Below are positions 1 through 8,668 of a DNA stretch of 41,414 nucleotides, one piece after another; position 1 is the stretch's first letter, and each line of letters opens with the position of its first letter. The notes below the pieces were generated by a model. The model ran no database searches and was not told the origin of the DNA. It was given only the letters and a program-made list of their open reading frames with translations. The DNA comes from Methanobrevibacter sp. GTDB taxonomy: Archaea > Methanobacteriota > Methanobacteria > Methanobacteriales > Methanobacteriaceae. Where the stretch lies: the NCBI RefSeq assembly GCF_017432245.1, contig NZ_JAFRJO010000058.1, forward strand, positions 1 to 41,414, in the 5' to 3' direction. Both the position numbers and the translations under genes were made by a program.

Positions 1-4
1 CACA

Positions 5-92
5 GAATAATAGAATAATAGAATAATAGAATAATAGAATAATAGAATAATAGAATAATAGAATAATAGAATAATAGAATAATAGAATAATA
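5..92. repeat. 8-bp tandem repeat (GAATAATA) x 11
   Basis: Eleven uninterrupted copies of GAATAATA lie downstream of cbiO at the window edge, and the array may be truncated by that edge. It is a simple A+T-rich microsatellite-like array with no coding potential seen. Copy number probably varies between strains through replication slippage (inference). Confidence 0.95.
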
Positions 93-93
93 T

Positions 94-152
94 AAAAATA
101 GTGAATAGCTAAAATAATAAAAAATAGAAAAATAGTGAATAGCTAAAATAAT
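94..152. repeat. 34-nt-spaced direct repeat
   Basis: A 25-nt A+T-rich segment containing GTGAATAGCT occurs identically at 94-118 and 128-152. It sits between the 8-bp tandem array and the stop codon of cbiO, in the cbiO 3' region. No function is assigned. Confidence 0.85.
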
Positions 153-169
153 ATTGAGCAGTGAATTAA

Positions 170-1000
170 TTATTCCAATAACTCCAGGAACTTTCTACGT
201 GCCTGACCAATAGTTAAAGGATAATTTCCTTCAAAGTCAATGTTGTCTTCCTTTTCCAAGATTTCAGCAAGATGCGCCATTCTTGGTAGACGCAAATCAG
301 CTTCCCTGATTGTGTCCACATCAGAAAATACCTCATTAGGTTTTCCTTCAGCAATGATTTCCCCATCACTTATCAAATGAATCTCACTTGAATAAACAGG
401 AACCAAATCCACATCGTGAGTGGAGATAACAATAGTCATTCCTTCCTTATTCAATTCATACAATAATTTAAGAATATGAGAAGCTCCTTTCGGATCCAAA
501 CCGGAAGTAGGTTCATCAAGAATCATAAGTTCAGGCTTCATGGCTAAAATACCTGCAATAGCTACTCTCTTCTTTTGTCCACCACTTAAATGGTGAGGGG
601 ATTTCTTTTCAAAGCCTGCCATTCCTACCTTTTCAAGAGAATCCTTAACCCTTTGTTCAACCTCTTCAATTGGAAGTCCTAAATTCATTGGTCCAAAGGC
701 AACATCCTCTTCTACAGTTGGAGCAAAGAGTTGATTATCGGGGTTTTGAAATACAATTCCTATCTTTTGACGAGCTTTAAAAAGGCTTTCCTTATCATAT
801 TCCAACTTCTCTCCATCAATAAAAACTTCGCCGGATTTTGGAATATTAATACCATTGAAATGTAAAAATAGAGTTGATTTTCCAGCGCCATTCCTTCCTA
901 AAAGAGCAACCATTTCTCCTTTATCTACTTTAAAATTAATATTGTTCAATGCCCTTGTCCCATCAGGATATTCAAAAACTATATTTCTTGCCTCTAAAAT
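170..1000 (-). CDS. cbiO: Cobalt/nickel ECF-type transporter ATP-binding protein CbiO (EcfA-like)
   Basis: Cytoplasmic ATPase of an energy-coupling-factor transporter, most likely for cobalt (or nickel). It has Walker A GRNGAGKST, signature LSGGQKKR and Walker B LMILDEPTSGLD, then the D-loop and switch His (STHD). The reading frame runs well upstream of the first ATG/GTG/TTG (a TTG at 949). The residues ILEARNIVFEYPDGTRAL before it match the normal CbiO N-terminus. The open frame reaches an ATT codon at 1000-998, preceded at the ideal distance by GGAGG (1008-1012), so I place the start at this ATT, giving 276 residues, normal for the family. No cbiM/N/Q genes are adjacent in the window. A TATA box at 1041-1048 suggests its own transcript. 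The cbiZ gene lies just upstream, consistent with cobalamin metabolism. Function is confident; the start codon is inferred. Confidence 0.9.
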   Translation of the reverse strand: MLEARNIVFEYPDGTRALNNINFKVDKGEMVALLGRNGAGKSTLFLHFNGINIPKSGEVFIDGEKLEYDKESLFKARQKIGIVFQNPDNQLFAPTVEEDVAFGPMNLGLPIEEVEQRVKDSLEKVGMAGFEKKSPHHLSGGQKKRVAIAGILAMKPELMILDEPTSGLDPKGASHILKLLYELNKEGMTIVISTHDVDLVPVYSSEIHLISDGEIIAEGKPNEVFSDVDTIREADLRLPRMAHLAEILEKEDNIDFEGNYPLTIGQARRKFLELLE

Positions 1001-1007
1001 ACTAAAA

Positions 1008-1048
1008 CCTCCAACTGATTAAATATTATATAAATAAGAGTATATAAA
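1008..1048 (-). promoter_or_regulatory. cbiO promoter and ribosome binding site
   Basis: On the minus strand TTTATATA occurs at 1041-1048 and again at 1027-1034. GGAGG lies at 1008-1012, seven bases before the ATT codon at 1000. A transcription start about 25 bases after the distal box would give a leader just long enough to hold the Shine-Dalgarno site. This supports translation starting at 1000 rather than 949. Confidence 0.6.
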
Positions 1049-1178
1049 TGTTTAAAAAGTAATAAAAAACCCTATAAAATCTTAAAAAAAGTAATACTTT
1101 TAAATAAATTAGGTTTGAAAAAATATCCAACATGTGATAGAAAAATAGAAAAAGAAAAAGAAAAATTTGTTTTGAAAA

Positions 1179-2342
1179 TCATTCTAATTGAGTCTTGATG
1201 ATATAATCTAAAAGCAATTTCATGGAAAGCCATTCGTCTTTATTCAATTGGTTTTCCAAAATTGAATTGGAAGCCTTTAAAACTGTTTTTTTGCTTAATA
1301 ATCCAGATTTATACTGATCCAAAAGATGAATTATCAATGAAACATATGAAACGAGCTCTGGATTTTTAGAGACTTCAATTAAAGAGACGATGAATTCCCT
1401 TTTATCATCTTCAGCATCCATTTTGATATGATTTGGCAGATAATTATTATAAAAATCATCTAAATTGTATTGGAATCTGTCTAATCTAACCAATGCATTC
1501 AATTGATAAGTTGGAGTCAACCATTGCAGTTTAGCCAAAGCGTCCTTTATTGAATCAATGACAACTTTACCTATAAGTTCTCCAATTTTAGCATGTTTGC
1601 TGACATTATCTGTAAAGTTTTCACTATCCATATTTGAAAAAATAGCTATTCCATCAGTTCCTGTGCCTGTAGCTATCTCATTGGAATAATTGCTTGACAC
1701 CATCAAATCCCTAAGAGCCACTGCTTTTGCCTCTACAGCAATCATTTCTGCCAATAGAAGAGAGCTTTCATCCAATCTTGTATTTATTAAAAGTATTGTA
1801 TTGATTGTTCCTGGCTTATTTGGATTTTGATTAAAATTTTGATTATTGCTTTGATTACTGTTTTGATTAATACTTTCAGCATCATTTAAATCATAACGAT
1901 AATCTGCATTGATTTCATAATATGAAGCAAGATCTCCTGCAGAAACTGCATTTACTCTTGCACCTGCTGTAGTAATTGCAATAACTTCAATATCCCTATA
2001 ATTTTCACAAGCTATTGAATAACTATTCATGTCTGCAGAGGTTATAAGACCACTTAACATATCGCTTCTTAAATCCAAATCATTGAAAAAATCAGCTGAC
2101 AGATCATTTAGGAAATCCAATATGCCTCCATCACCATACTTATCAATGTTTTCCTGAGACAATTGATGATTGAAAACAGCAGATAAATCCTCATTGTATC
2201 CCCCATTTAACCAAGAACTGACTATTCCATTCCTTTTAGGACCAAATTTAACAAGTACAGTGTCTGAATTCTTTAGTATTTCATCACCATCACTTGTTTT
2301 AATAATCAATTCAAATTCATTGTTTTTATCATCAATTGACAT
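1179..2342 (-). CDS. cbiZ: Adenosylcobinamide amidohydrolase, CbiZ family
   Basis: CbiZ enzymes hydrolyse the aminopropanol side chain of adenosylcobinamide to give adenosylcobyric acid, letting archaea salvage incomplete corrinoids. Family hallmarks seen are SSWLNGG and FNHQL near the N-terminus, the EAKAVALRDL helix in the middle, and ATGTGTDGIAIF with a following IGELIGKVV helix. An Asn/Gln-rich low-complexity stretch (about residues 157-178) interrupts the core. About 90 residues of predicted helical sequence follow the usual end of the domain, making this 387-residue protein longer than typical CbiZ. ATG at 2342 has a good site (AGAGGA). The neighbour downstream is the cobalt-transport ATPase. 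The family call rests on motif recall, and the role of the C-terminal extension is unknown. Confidence 0.82.
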   Translation of the reverse strand: MSIDDKNNEFELIIKTSDGDEILKNSDTVLVKFGPKRNGIVSSWLNGGYNEDLSAVFNHQLSQENIDKYGDGGILDFLNDLSADFFNDLDLRSDMLSGLITSADMNSYSIACENYRDIEVIAITTAGARVNAVSAGDLASYYEINADYRYDLNDAESINQNSNQSNNQNFNQNPNKPGTINTILLINTRLDESSLLLAEMIAVEAKAVALRDLMVSSNYSNEIATGTGTDGIAIFSNMDSENFTDNVSKHAKIGELIGKVVIDSIKDALAKLQWLTPTYQLNALVRLDRFQYNLDDFYNNYLPNHIKMDAEDDKREFIVSLIEVSKNPELVSYVSLIIHLLDQYKSGLLSKKTVLKASNSILENQLNKDEWLSMKLLLDYIIKTQLE

Positions 2343-2430
2343 ATGATTCCTCTAAAAATAGTTAATAGAAATAATTAATTTAATGATTTTAAATTTTCTT
2401 AATAATAATTTATTAAAAATAGTATTTAAA

Positions 2431-2438
2431 TATATAAA
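2431..2438 (-). promoter_or_regulatory. TATA box for cbiZ
   Basis: TTTATATA on the minus strand, about 90 bases before the cbiZ start codon, predicts a leader of roughly 60-65 nt. The region between here and glnK (2343-2610) otherwise holds only A+T-rich spacer and the glnK terminator hairpins. Confidence 0.5.
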
Positions 2439-2546
2439 AAAATTAAAAATATAAAAAATCAAAAAATTAGAAAAAAATGAAAAAATAGAAAAAAGAAAAT
2501 TAAAAAAGTAAAAAAAGAAAAAAATAAAAAACTAATTAATATTACT

Positions 2547-2598
2547 CAAAACTAGAGGAAAGAGTTTTGGTCAAGATTTTGCGTTGCCGAAGGCAACG
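2547..2598 (-). terminator. Tandem hairpins ending the amtB-glnK transcript
   Basis: Two stem-loops follow the glnK stop. The first is a G+C-rich seven-pair stem, CGTTGCC with a three-base loop (2582-2598). The second is CAAAACT / AGTTTTG with a nine-base loop (2547-2569), followed on the minus strand by T-rich sequence. The G+C-rich stem stands out against the A+T-rich spacer. Together they look like a terminator or 3'-end stabiliser for the ammonium operon. Confidence 0.6.
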
Positions 2599-2610
2599 GA
2601 AAAGCTTGGG

Positions 2611-2949
2611 TTAAACAGCATTAACCCCTCTTTCACCAGTTCTAATCCTAATAACTTCAGCTACATCAGAAACGAAAATCTTTCCGTCTCCAACTTCACC
2701 AGTGTGTGCACTTTCAATGATGACATCCAATATGCGTTCCAAGTCCTCATCATTGACAACAAGCTCTAAACGTGTTTTAGGAATGAGATCAATACAGTAA
2801 CTGGAACCTCTGTAAGATTCCCTAATACCCATTTGCCTTCCTCTTCCTTTAACCTCTGAAACATTCATTCCTTCACAGCCGGCATCAATCAGTGCTTTTT
2901 TAACACTTTCAAACTTTTCCTGACGAATAACAGCAATTATCCTTTTCAT
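2611..2949 (-). CDS. glnK: PII nitrogen-regulatory protein GlnK
   Basis: A trimeric PII signal protein that senses 2-oxoglutarate, ATP and ADP, and plugs the Amt channel when ammonium is sufficient. With the ATG at 2949 (site GGAG eight bases upstream) it has 112 residues, the usual size. The T-loop motif YRGSSYCIDLIPK places the conserved tyrosine exactly at position 51, and the B-loop TGEVGDGKIFV is intact. An upstream in-frame GTG at 2958 overlaps the ribosome binding site and is unlikely. It lies 26 bases after amtB on the same strand, the classic amtB-glnK pair. Whether Tyr51 is modified in this organism cannot be told from sequence. Confidence 0.95.
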   Translation of the reverse strand: MKRIIAVIRQEKFESVKKALIDAGCEGMNVSEVKGRGRQMGIRESYRGSSYCIDLIPKTRLELVVNDEDLERILDVIIESAHTGEVGDGKIFVSDVAEVIRIRTGERGVNAV

Positions 2950-2975
2950 AAATATCACTCCACTTTAAGAAAATC

Positions 2976-4187
2976 CTATAATCTGTATCCTGATTCATTG
3001 TGTAGATTTGCATCGAGTCCTCCAATCTCCTCTTTCTCATCAACTCTGATTCCAATTGTTTTATCAAGTATTTTTGCAAGAATTATACTGACAACAAATG
3101 CATAAACTGCTGTTACAATAATACTTATTATCTGTATTGTAAGCTGGTTAGGATTTCCAAATAATAGCCCTGCTGCTCCATTGATTGCAGGTGAAGCGAA
3201 AATACCGGTAGCTATTGCTCCCCATACACCTGAGAGACCATGAACACCAAATACATCCAATGCATCGTCGTAACCGAATCTTGATTTCAAATAGTAAATA
3301 GCATAGTAGGATACAAATGCAGTTACAAATCCTATAATTATTGCTGCTGGAACATCAACAAACCCTGCTGCAGGTGTAATTGCTACAAGTCCTGCAACAC
3401 CACCAGTAATAGCACCTAACATTGTAGGTTTTCCTACTTTAACTGTATCAATCAATACCCATGTGATAAGTGCAGTTGCTGCTGCAATATTTGAAACTAG
3501 AATAGCGGAAGCTGCAAGCCCATTAGCTGCAAGAGCGGATCCACCGTTGAATCCCATCCATCCGAACCATAGGAGACCTGCGCCTAAAACAGAATACCCT
3601 AAGTTATGTGGTAGCAATGAAGGATTTTTCCTTTTTCCAAGGACAAGAGCCAATGCTAAAGCTGTAACACCTGAGTTAATATGCACAACTGTACCTCCTG
3701 CAAAGTCCAATGCGCCCATTTGCATCAGCCATCCTCCACCCCATACCCAATGGGCAATAGGGATATAGACCAAGGTCACCCATGCAATGATGAATATCAT
3801 CCAGGCAGAGGTTTTCATCCTGCCTACAATAGCCCCTGATACAAGAGCTGCTGTAAGTCCTGCAAAGGTCAATTGGAAGACAATAAACAATATTGTTGGA
3901 ATGGAACCAGTCAAATCATTTATGCCTATTCCAGACATGAAGAAATTTGCAGGATGTGCAATCAATCCACTGATACTTACATCTCCAAAAGCAAACGGAT
4001 ATCCATAAACTACCCAAATTACGCTTGCTATGGAAAATGCAATAAATGTTAAAAACATTGTATTCAATACATTTTTCCTTTTTGTTAAACCGCTATAAAA
4101 GAAAGCTACTCCAGGGATGCTCATCAATAATACCAAGATAGTTGCTATGAGTATCCATGCAGTATCTCCTGTACTTAACATAACCAT
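2976..4187 (-). CDS. amtB: Ammonium transporter Amt
   Basis: Integral membrane ammonium channel of the Amt/Mep/Rh family, 403 residues with about eleven hydrophobic segments. The twin pore histidines are in [10 protein letters not shown] (about residue 167) and [11 protein letters not shown] (about residue 315). The N-terminal [12 protein letters not shown] segment and the cytoplasmic C-terminus with [10 protein letters not shown], which contacts GlnK, are also present. It is the first gene of an amtB-glnK operon. Upstream there is a candidate NrpR operator next to a TATA box (4425-4478), implying repression when nitrogen is plentiful. The ATG at 4187 has only a weak ribosome binding site; a second ATG two codons on is possible. 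Confidence 0.96.
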   Translation of the reverse strand: MVMLSTGDTAWILIATILVLLMSIPGVAFFYSGLTKRKNVLNTMFLTFIAFSIASVIWVVYGYPFAFGDVSISGLIAHPANFFMSGIGINDLTGSIPTILFIVFQLTFAGLTAALVSGAIVGRMKTSAWMIFIIAWVTLVYIPIAHWVWGGGWLMQMGALDFAGGTVVHINSGVTALALALVLGKRKNPSLLPHNLGYSVLGAGLLWFGWMGFNGGSALAANGLAASAILVSNIAAATALITWVLIDTVKVGKPTMLGAITGGVAGLVAITPAAGFVDVPAAIIIGFVTAFVSYYAIYYLKSRFGYDDALDVFGVHGLSGVWGAIATGIFASPAINGAAGLLFGNPNQLTIQIISIIVTAVYAFVVSIILAKILDKTIGIRVDEKEEIGGLDANLHNESGYRL

Positions 4188-4424
4188 ATTATCATTTACT
4201 CATAAATTAATTAATATTAAAAATTTAGGAAATAAATAATCTTCAAATAATGTTGTTTTTAAATGACATATCATTAAGTTTGATTAATAAACTAATTAAT
4301 TAAATTTGATGTTTTAGACTAATTTTAGATTAAATTTAAGGATTATATTAATTTTTAATTAGTTTTTGCCATTAGCTATGATCATAACTAATTTCGATAT
4401 CAAGTGAATTATTTATTTCCTATC
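4188..4424 (-). other. Long A+T-rich amtB leader with 20-bp palindrome
   Basis: If transcription starts near 4448, as the TATA box at 4471-4478 predicts, amtB has a leader of about 260 nt. It holds no credible gene. At 4372-4391 lies a near-perfect 20-bp palindrome centred on ATGATCAT (TTAGCTATGA/TCATAACTAA), which could be a protein site or an RNA hairpin. A closer start site cannot be excluded. Confidence 0.4.
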
Positions 4425-4478
4425 GGAAGACGGCTTCCGACTTCCGACATAATACTATTTGTTTTTCAAGTATATAAA
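4425..4478 (-). promoter_or_regulatory. NrpR-like operator and TATA box of amtB-glnK
   Basis: GGAAGACGGCTTCC at 4425-4438 fits the GGAA-N6-TTCC consensus described for the methanogen nitrogen repressor NrpR. It lies within a longer inverted repeat CGGAAG/CTTCCG, and an extra TTCC half-site follows at 4442-4445. TTTATATA (minus strand) sits at 4471-4478, so the predicted start of transcription, about 25 bases downstream, falls at the edge of the operator, where bound NrpR would block RNA polymerase. NrpR itself is not in the window. Confidence 0.75.
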
Positions 4479-4629
4479 TATTCCCCATAAAAATTGCTAA
4501 AGTCAAAAATAAGGAAATATACTAAATGAATGAAAGAATTAACAAAGGTAAATAATTATTTTCAAAAAATGTTCCCTAAAAATAAAGATATTAAAGAAAA
4601 ATAGGCCAAATATAATAGATGTACCATAA

Positions 4630-4650
4630 TATATAAATACTATTTATATA
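4630..4650 (+). promoter_or_regulatory. Promoter of the secreted protein at 4732
   Basis: Two TATA-like boxes, TATATAAA (4630-4637) and TTTATATA (4643-4650), lie 80-100 bases before the TTG start of the next gene, divergent from the amtB promoter. The 150 bases between the two promoters hold nothing else recognisable. Confidence 0.45.
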
Positions 4651-4731
4651 GAAAGTTAATAATGTATATTAATTTAATAAAAATATGATAATTATTTATA
4701 ATTTAATATAATAACTTCTAGAGGTGAGAAT

Positions 4732-5139
4732 TTGAAAGTTGATCGCAAAGCTAAATTCTGCATATTTTTGGTTATTGCAATCCTTGCCTTGGGATTGAGT
4801 AATTTTGCAGCTGCATTTACAGGAGATTTTGTTAGTTCATCCTTTCCAGGAATAAATGATACTGACAAGATGATTGCCTTGGACAACGATAATTTTGTTC
4901 CAGCAACTATAAACGCAGCCTATGAGCCAAAAAAAGTTGTAGAAGTTAATGAAACAGATAATGAAACTGATTCAGATTCCACTATAGAAGATGATGCTTC
5001 TGATAATTCTGAAAATCAACATAATCAGAACACAAACAATAATCAGAACACTAATTCAAACGGCAATGAAAACGGTGGAGGACATAGTTCAGATTCAAGA
5101 CCAAGTTCTGGCTCTACAGATACTGGTGATGATGAATAA
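4732..5139 (+). CDS. Small secreted protein with Asn/Asp/Ser-rich tail
   Basis: Not recognised. The start is TTG at 4732 with a strong site (GAGGTGAG, 4721-4728). The product has 135 residues: a basic N-terminus, one hydrophobic signal segment (about residues 8-28, ending AAAF), a short ordered part, then from about residue 70 a hydrophilic tail rich in Asn, Asp, Glu, Ser and Gly. No membrane anchor, Cys or known domain is visible. The protein is probably exported and disordered, possibly held in or outside the pseudomurein wall. It is monocistronic; T-tracts at about 5150 and 5180 could end the transcript. Confidence 0.75.
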   Translation: MKVDRKAKFCIFLVIAILALGLSNFAAAFTGDFVSSSFPGINDTDKMIALDNDNFVPATINAAYEPKKVVEVNETDNETDSDSTIEDDASDNSENQHNQNTNNNQNTNSNGNENGGGHSSDSRPSSGSTDTGDDE

Positions 5140-5317
5140 CTCCAAAATCTTTTTTTATTAAATTTATTACTTCTAAATCTCTTTTTTTAAGCATTTAATG
5201 TAAAATTACTCGTTAAAAGAGAATATTATGAAATTATTCTAATTATATTAACTAACTATAAAATTAAAAATAAAAAATATCAAAATTTTAAAAAAAACCA
5301 TGTATAAAGGTGAAAAA

Positions 5318-5887
5318 ATGAAAGAAAACAAAGAATTTGCTTTAAAGGTAAAAAGCATTAGAGAAAGACAAAATATGAGCATTGAAGAACTTGCAGAAAA
5401 AAGTGACGTAAAATTAGAAGTTCTTCAAGCTATGGAAAATGGTGAAATCATCCCTTCCCTCACTCCACTTACAAAAATGGCAAAGGCACTTGGAGTTAGA
5501 GTAGGAACTTTCCTTGATGACACTCCACAGCTTGGACCTGTTGTTGTAAGAGGAGGAAAACCAAACAACGTATTATACTTCTCAGGAAGAGAAGATGTAA
5601 CTAATGCAAGTAATTTAGAATTCCACTCATTAGGTGCAGGTAAAATCGACAGAAATATCGATCCATACATAATTGACATCACATATGAAGAAGAGTATAA
5701 ATTATCTTCCCACGAAGGAGAAGAGTTCATTTATGTATTAGAAGGTGAAATTGAAGTTGAATACGGTAAAGATAAGTTTACTGTAGCTGCAGGTGACAGC
5801 ATATTCTATGATTCAGTTGTACCTCATCATTTACACTCCAGTGGAGACAAAGCAAAAATATTAGCTGTTTTATACAATCCTTATTAA
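5318..5887 (+). CDS. XRE-family regulator with C-terminal cupin domain
   Basis: A soluble two-domain protein of 189 residues from the ATG at 5318 (site AAAGGTGA). The earlier ATG at 5300 has no site. Residues about 6-62 form a Cro/C1-type helix-turn-helix (MSIEELAEKSDVKLEVLQAMENG). Residues about 110-185 form a cupin_2 barrel with the metal/ligand motif HEGEEFIYVLEGEIEV and the second motif GDSIFYDSVVPHH. Such HTH-cupin proteins usually regulate a neighbouring metabolic gene in response to a small ligand. The next gene, 103 bases downstream on the same strand, is an acyl-CoA synthetase, so its substrate or product is a reasonable but unproven effector. Confidence 0.9.
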   Translation: MKENKEFALKVKSIRERQNMSIEELAEKSDVKLEVLQAMENGEIIPSLTPLTKMAKALGVRVGTFLDDTPQLGPVVVRGGKPNNVLYFSGREDVTNASNLEFHSLGAGKIDRNIDPYIIDITYEEEYKLSSHEGEEFIYVLEGEIEVEYGKDKFTVAAGDSIFYDSVVPHHLHSSGDKAKILAVLYNPY

Positions 5888-5990
5888 GCCAATAGTAATT
5901 TAACCTTTATACGAAAGCAAATTAAAAACAGCAATATTAAAGAAAACAAGAAATAACAACTGAATGAATTATTATTAAAATGGTGAAAAT

Positions 5991-7655
5991 ATGAGTGAAC
6001 TATTTACTGAACTTCCTATTGGTAAATTCTTCGAAAATGTGGTTGAAAAGCAACCAGACCATGAATTTATCATTTATCCAGATAGAAATCTTAGATTTAC
6101 TTATAAAGAATTTGATGAAAGAGTAGACAATCTAGCTAAAGGAATGCTCTCAATCGGAATTGAACCTGGAGACCGGGTAGGTATTTGGGCTAAAAACGTG
6201 CCTGAATGGTTAACATTTATGTTTGCATGCGCTAAAATCGGTGCAGCTATTGTAACTGTAAACACCGCATACCAATCCCATGAGCTTGAATATGTATTAG
6301 GCCAATCTGAAATGAAAGCGATTGGAATGACTGACGGATTTAGGGACACTAGCTACTTCGACATCATTCATGAGCTTGTACCTGAAATGCTTACAAGCGC
6401 AAGAGGCAATTTAAACAGTGAAAAATTCCCTCACTTAAAGTACATTATCCATGTAGGCCAAGAAAAGCACAGGGGAATGTTCAACACCAATGAATTATTG
6501 CTCCTTGGTATGAACTATGATGAGGAAAAATACCAAAAGATCAAGGATGCAGTTACCCAATATGATGTAATCAATATGCAATATACAAGCGGTACTGAAG
6601 GATTCCCTAAAGGTGTAATGCTTACAAGCCGTAATATTCTAAATGACGGTTACTACATTGGAGAGAACATGAATTATACTGAAAAGGACAAGCTCCTCTT
6701 GCAAGTGCCATTATTCCACTGTTTTGGAACTGTATTAGGTGTAATGGCAGTGATTACCCATGGTTCAACCATGGTTGTCCTTGAGGAATATGACCCTCTT
6801 CTTGCTATATCATCAATCCAAAAGGAAAAGTGCACATCAATTTATGGAGTGCCTACAATGTTCATTGGTATGATGAACCATCCAATGTTTGAGATGTTTG
6901 ACATGTCTTCATTAAGAACAGGTATCATGGCAGGTTCTACTTGCCCTGTTGAAACCATGAAGGATGCAATCAATAAAATGAACATGAAAGAGATTACCAG
7001 TGTATACGGTCTTACAGAAGCAGGACCTGGTTTCACTCAAACCAATGCAGCAGACTCATTTGAGAAAAAGACCACTACTGTAGGAAGAAAATTCCCTAAT
7101 ATTGAAGTGAAAATCGTAGATCCTGAAACCGGTGAGGAACTTGGACCTGGAGAAACTGGAGAAATCATGTGCAGAGGTTTCAATGTAATGAAAGGTTACT
7201 ACAACATGCCTGAAAAAACCGCTGAAACCATTGAACCTGATGGATGGCTACACTCTGGAGACTTAGCTACTGTGGACGAAGACGGATACTACTCAATTGT
7301 AGGAAGGATCAAGGACATGATTATCCGTGGTGGAGAAAACATCTATCCAAGAGAAATCGAAGAGTATCTCTTCACTCATGAATGTGTTCAAGACGTTCAA
7401 GTGGCAGGTATTCCTGATGAGAAATATGGTGAAATCGTTGGTGCATTCATTATCAAGGAGCCAGGATTTGAAGATGTTACCGAAGCAGATATCAGAGACT
7501 TCTGTATCGGAAGCATTGCAAGGTATAAAGTTCCTAAATATGTATTCTTTGTAGATGAATTCCCACTTACAACCAGTGGTAAAATCCAAAAGTACAAATT
7601 AGGAGAAATCGGTTTAAAGCTTCTTGATGAAAGAAGAGAAAGAGGAGAATTATAA
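5991..7655 (+). CDS. AMP-forming acyl-CoA synthetase
   Basis: An ANL-superfamily enzyme that activates a carboxylic acid to acyl-AMP and then acyl-CoA. It has 554 residues with all core motifs: A3 P-loop [11 protein letters not shown] (about 197), YGLTEAGPG (about 338), A7 GWLHSGD (about 417), A8 hinge [16 protein letters not shown] (about 438) and the catalytic lysine in TTSGKIQK (about 529). The medium/long-chain type of sequence makes fatty or branched-chain acids more likely than acetate, but substrate cannot be fixed from sequence. In a methanogen it could scavenge volatile or branched acids from the gut. ATG at 5991 has a GGTGA site. It is probably controlled by the XRE-cupin protein just upstream. 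Confidence 0.92.
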   Translation: MSELFTELPIGKFFENVVEKQPDHEFIIYPDRNLRFTYKEFDERVDNLAKGMLSIGIEPGDRVGIWAKNVPEWLTFMFACAKIGAAIVTVNTAYQSHELEYVLGQSEMKAIGMTDGFRDTSYFDIIHELVPEMLTSARGNLNSEKFPHLKYIIHVGQEKHRGMFNTNELLLLGMNYDEEKYQKIKDAVTQYDVINMQYTSGTEGFPKGVMLTSRNILNDGYYIGENMNYTEKDKLLLQVPLFHCFGTVLGVMAVITHGSTMVVLEEYDPLLAISSIQKEKCTSIYGVPTMFIGMMNHPMFEMFDMSSLRTGIMAGSTCPVETMKDAINKMNMKEITSVYGLTEAGPGFTQTNAADSFEKKTTTVGRKFPNIEVKIVDPETGEELGPGETGEIMCRGFNVMKGYYNMPEKTAETIEPDGWLHSGDLATVDEDGYYSIVGRIKDMIIRGGENIYPREIEEYLFTHECVQDVQVAGIPDEKYGEIVGAFIIKEPGFEDVTEADIRDFCIGSIARYKVPKYVFFVDEFPLTTSGKIQKYKLGEIGLKLLDERRERGEL

Positions 7656-7780
7656 TTCTTCTCAATTTATTTTTTTTACTAATTTTCATAATTTTTTAAT
7701 ATTTTAAATTTTTAACTATTTAAAACTATTTAACTATTTTTAATTATAATCATTAAAAAAAGGAAAAATGATCTATTAGA

Positions 7781-8398
7781 TTATTTTTTGAATTTATTTA
7801 TGAACTCTTGTGGATTATTTAATACATCCAAATATTCTTTTAATTCATTTTCTTCTAAATCCCACCAGTTTGTATTTGCCAATTCTCGAGCAGTATCTTC
7901 ATCAAATCTGTTTTTAATGAATTTTGCAGGAACTCCTCCCCAAATTTCAAAGGAACCTACATCTTTTGTCAAGACTGCTCCCGCAGCAATAATGGAACCA
8001 TCACTAATATGATGACAAGTAGGAAGAATTGTTACATTATCTCCAATCCAGACATCATTGCCTATTTCTAAAAGCTCATCCACTCTCCAATCTTCATTTA
8101 CCCAACCGAACTCTGGATTAAATGAACAAGGATGAGTTGTAACCCCATCAATAGGATGATTCTTTGAAATTCTTCTAAAGTTTCTACCAATGCTTACATA
8201 ATTGCCAATTTTTAAGGGACCGTCAATGAAATCATGAGCCCATCCATAAGAATTAATTCCTGCATCAATCTTATAATATTTCTTAAAAAGAGCCCTAATG
8301 GTTTTAGATCTCCATTCTCCACCCTCTTTTCTTTTTAAATACCAAAGCAAGAATTTTCTTGTGAATCTATTCATAGTAAATAATTTTTCAGATATCAT
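7781..8398 (-). CDS. Hexapeptide-repeat (left-handed beta-helix) acetyltransferase
   Basis: A 205-residue acyltransferase of the CatB/Vat/LbH type. Hexapeptide turns are visible (GPLKIGNYVSIGRN, LEIGNDVWIGDNVTI, GSIIAAGAVLTKDV), ending in the typical GGVPAKFIKNRF. The catalytic-type His falls in KNHPIDGVTTHP. An N-terminal basic helix of about 40 residues precedes the beta-helix. The ATG at 8398 has GGTG six bases before it; longer TTG or GTG starts would remove that site. Such enzymes acetylate sugars, wall polymers or small molecules; the acceptor is unknown. It stands alone, convergent with the acyl-CoA synthetase gene. Confidence 0.85.
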   Translation of the reverse strand: MISEKLFTMNRFTRKFLLWYLKRKEGGEWRSKTIRALFKKYYKIDAGINSYGWAHDFIDGPLKIGNYVSIGRNFRRISKNHPIDGVTTHPCSFNPEFGWVNEDWRVDELLEIGNDVWIGDNVTILPTCHHISDGSIIAAGAVLTKDVGSFEIWGGVPAKFIKNRFDEDTARELANTNWWDLEENELKEYLDVLNNPQEFINKFKK

Positions 8399-8668
8399 CT
8401 TATACACCAAAACTGAAAAAAATTAGTTTAAAAATTTAATAAATATTATGTATTTTAATATATCATACAAATTATTTAAAATTTTTTTAAAAAAAAAACT
8501 ATTTTAAAAATAAATTTAATTAAATAAAAAAATAAATATGATAAAAAATAAAATAATGATTTATATTTAAATTAAATAATATGATTAAATATTAAATAAA
8601 ATGATAAAGAAAAATAAAGATTTACATTAAAATGAATATTGACATTTAATTATTACTGGGGACATTTT

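Noticed and set aside
5-92. 8-bp array as a CRISPR or origin repeat
   Set aside because: Perfect tandem copies without spacers; no cas or replication genes or ORB-like elements were seen nearby.
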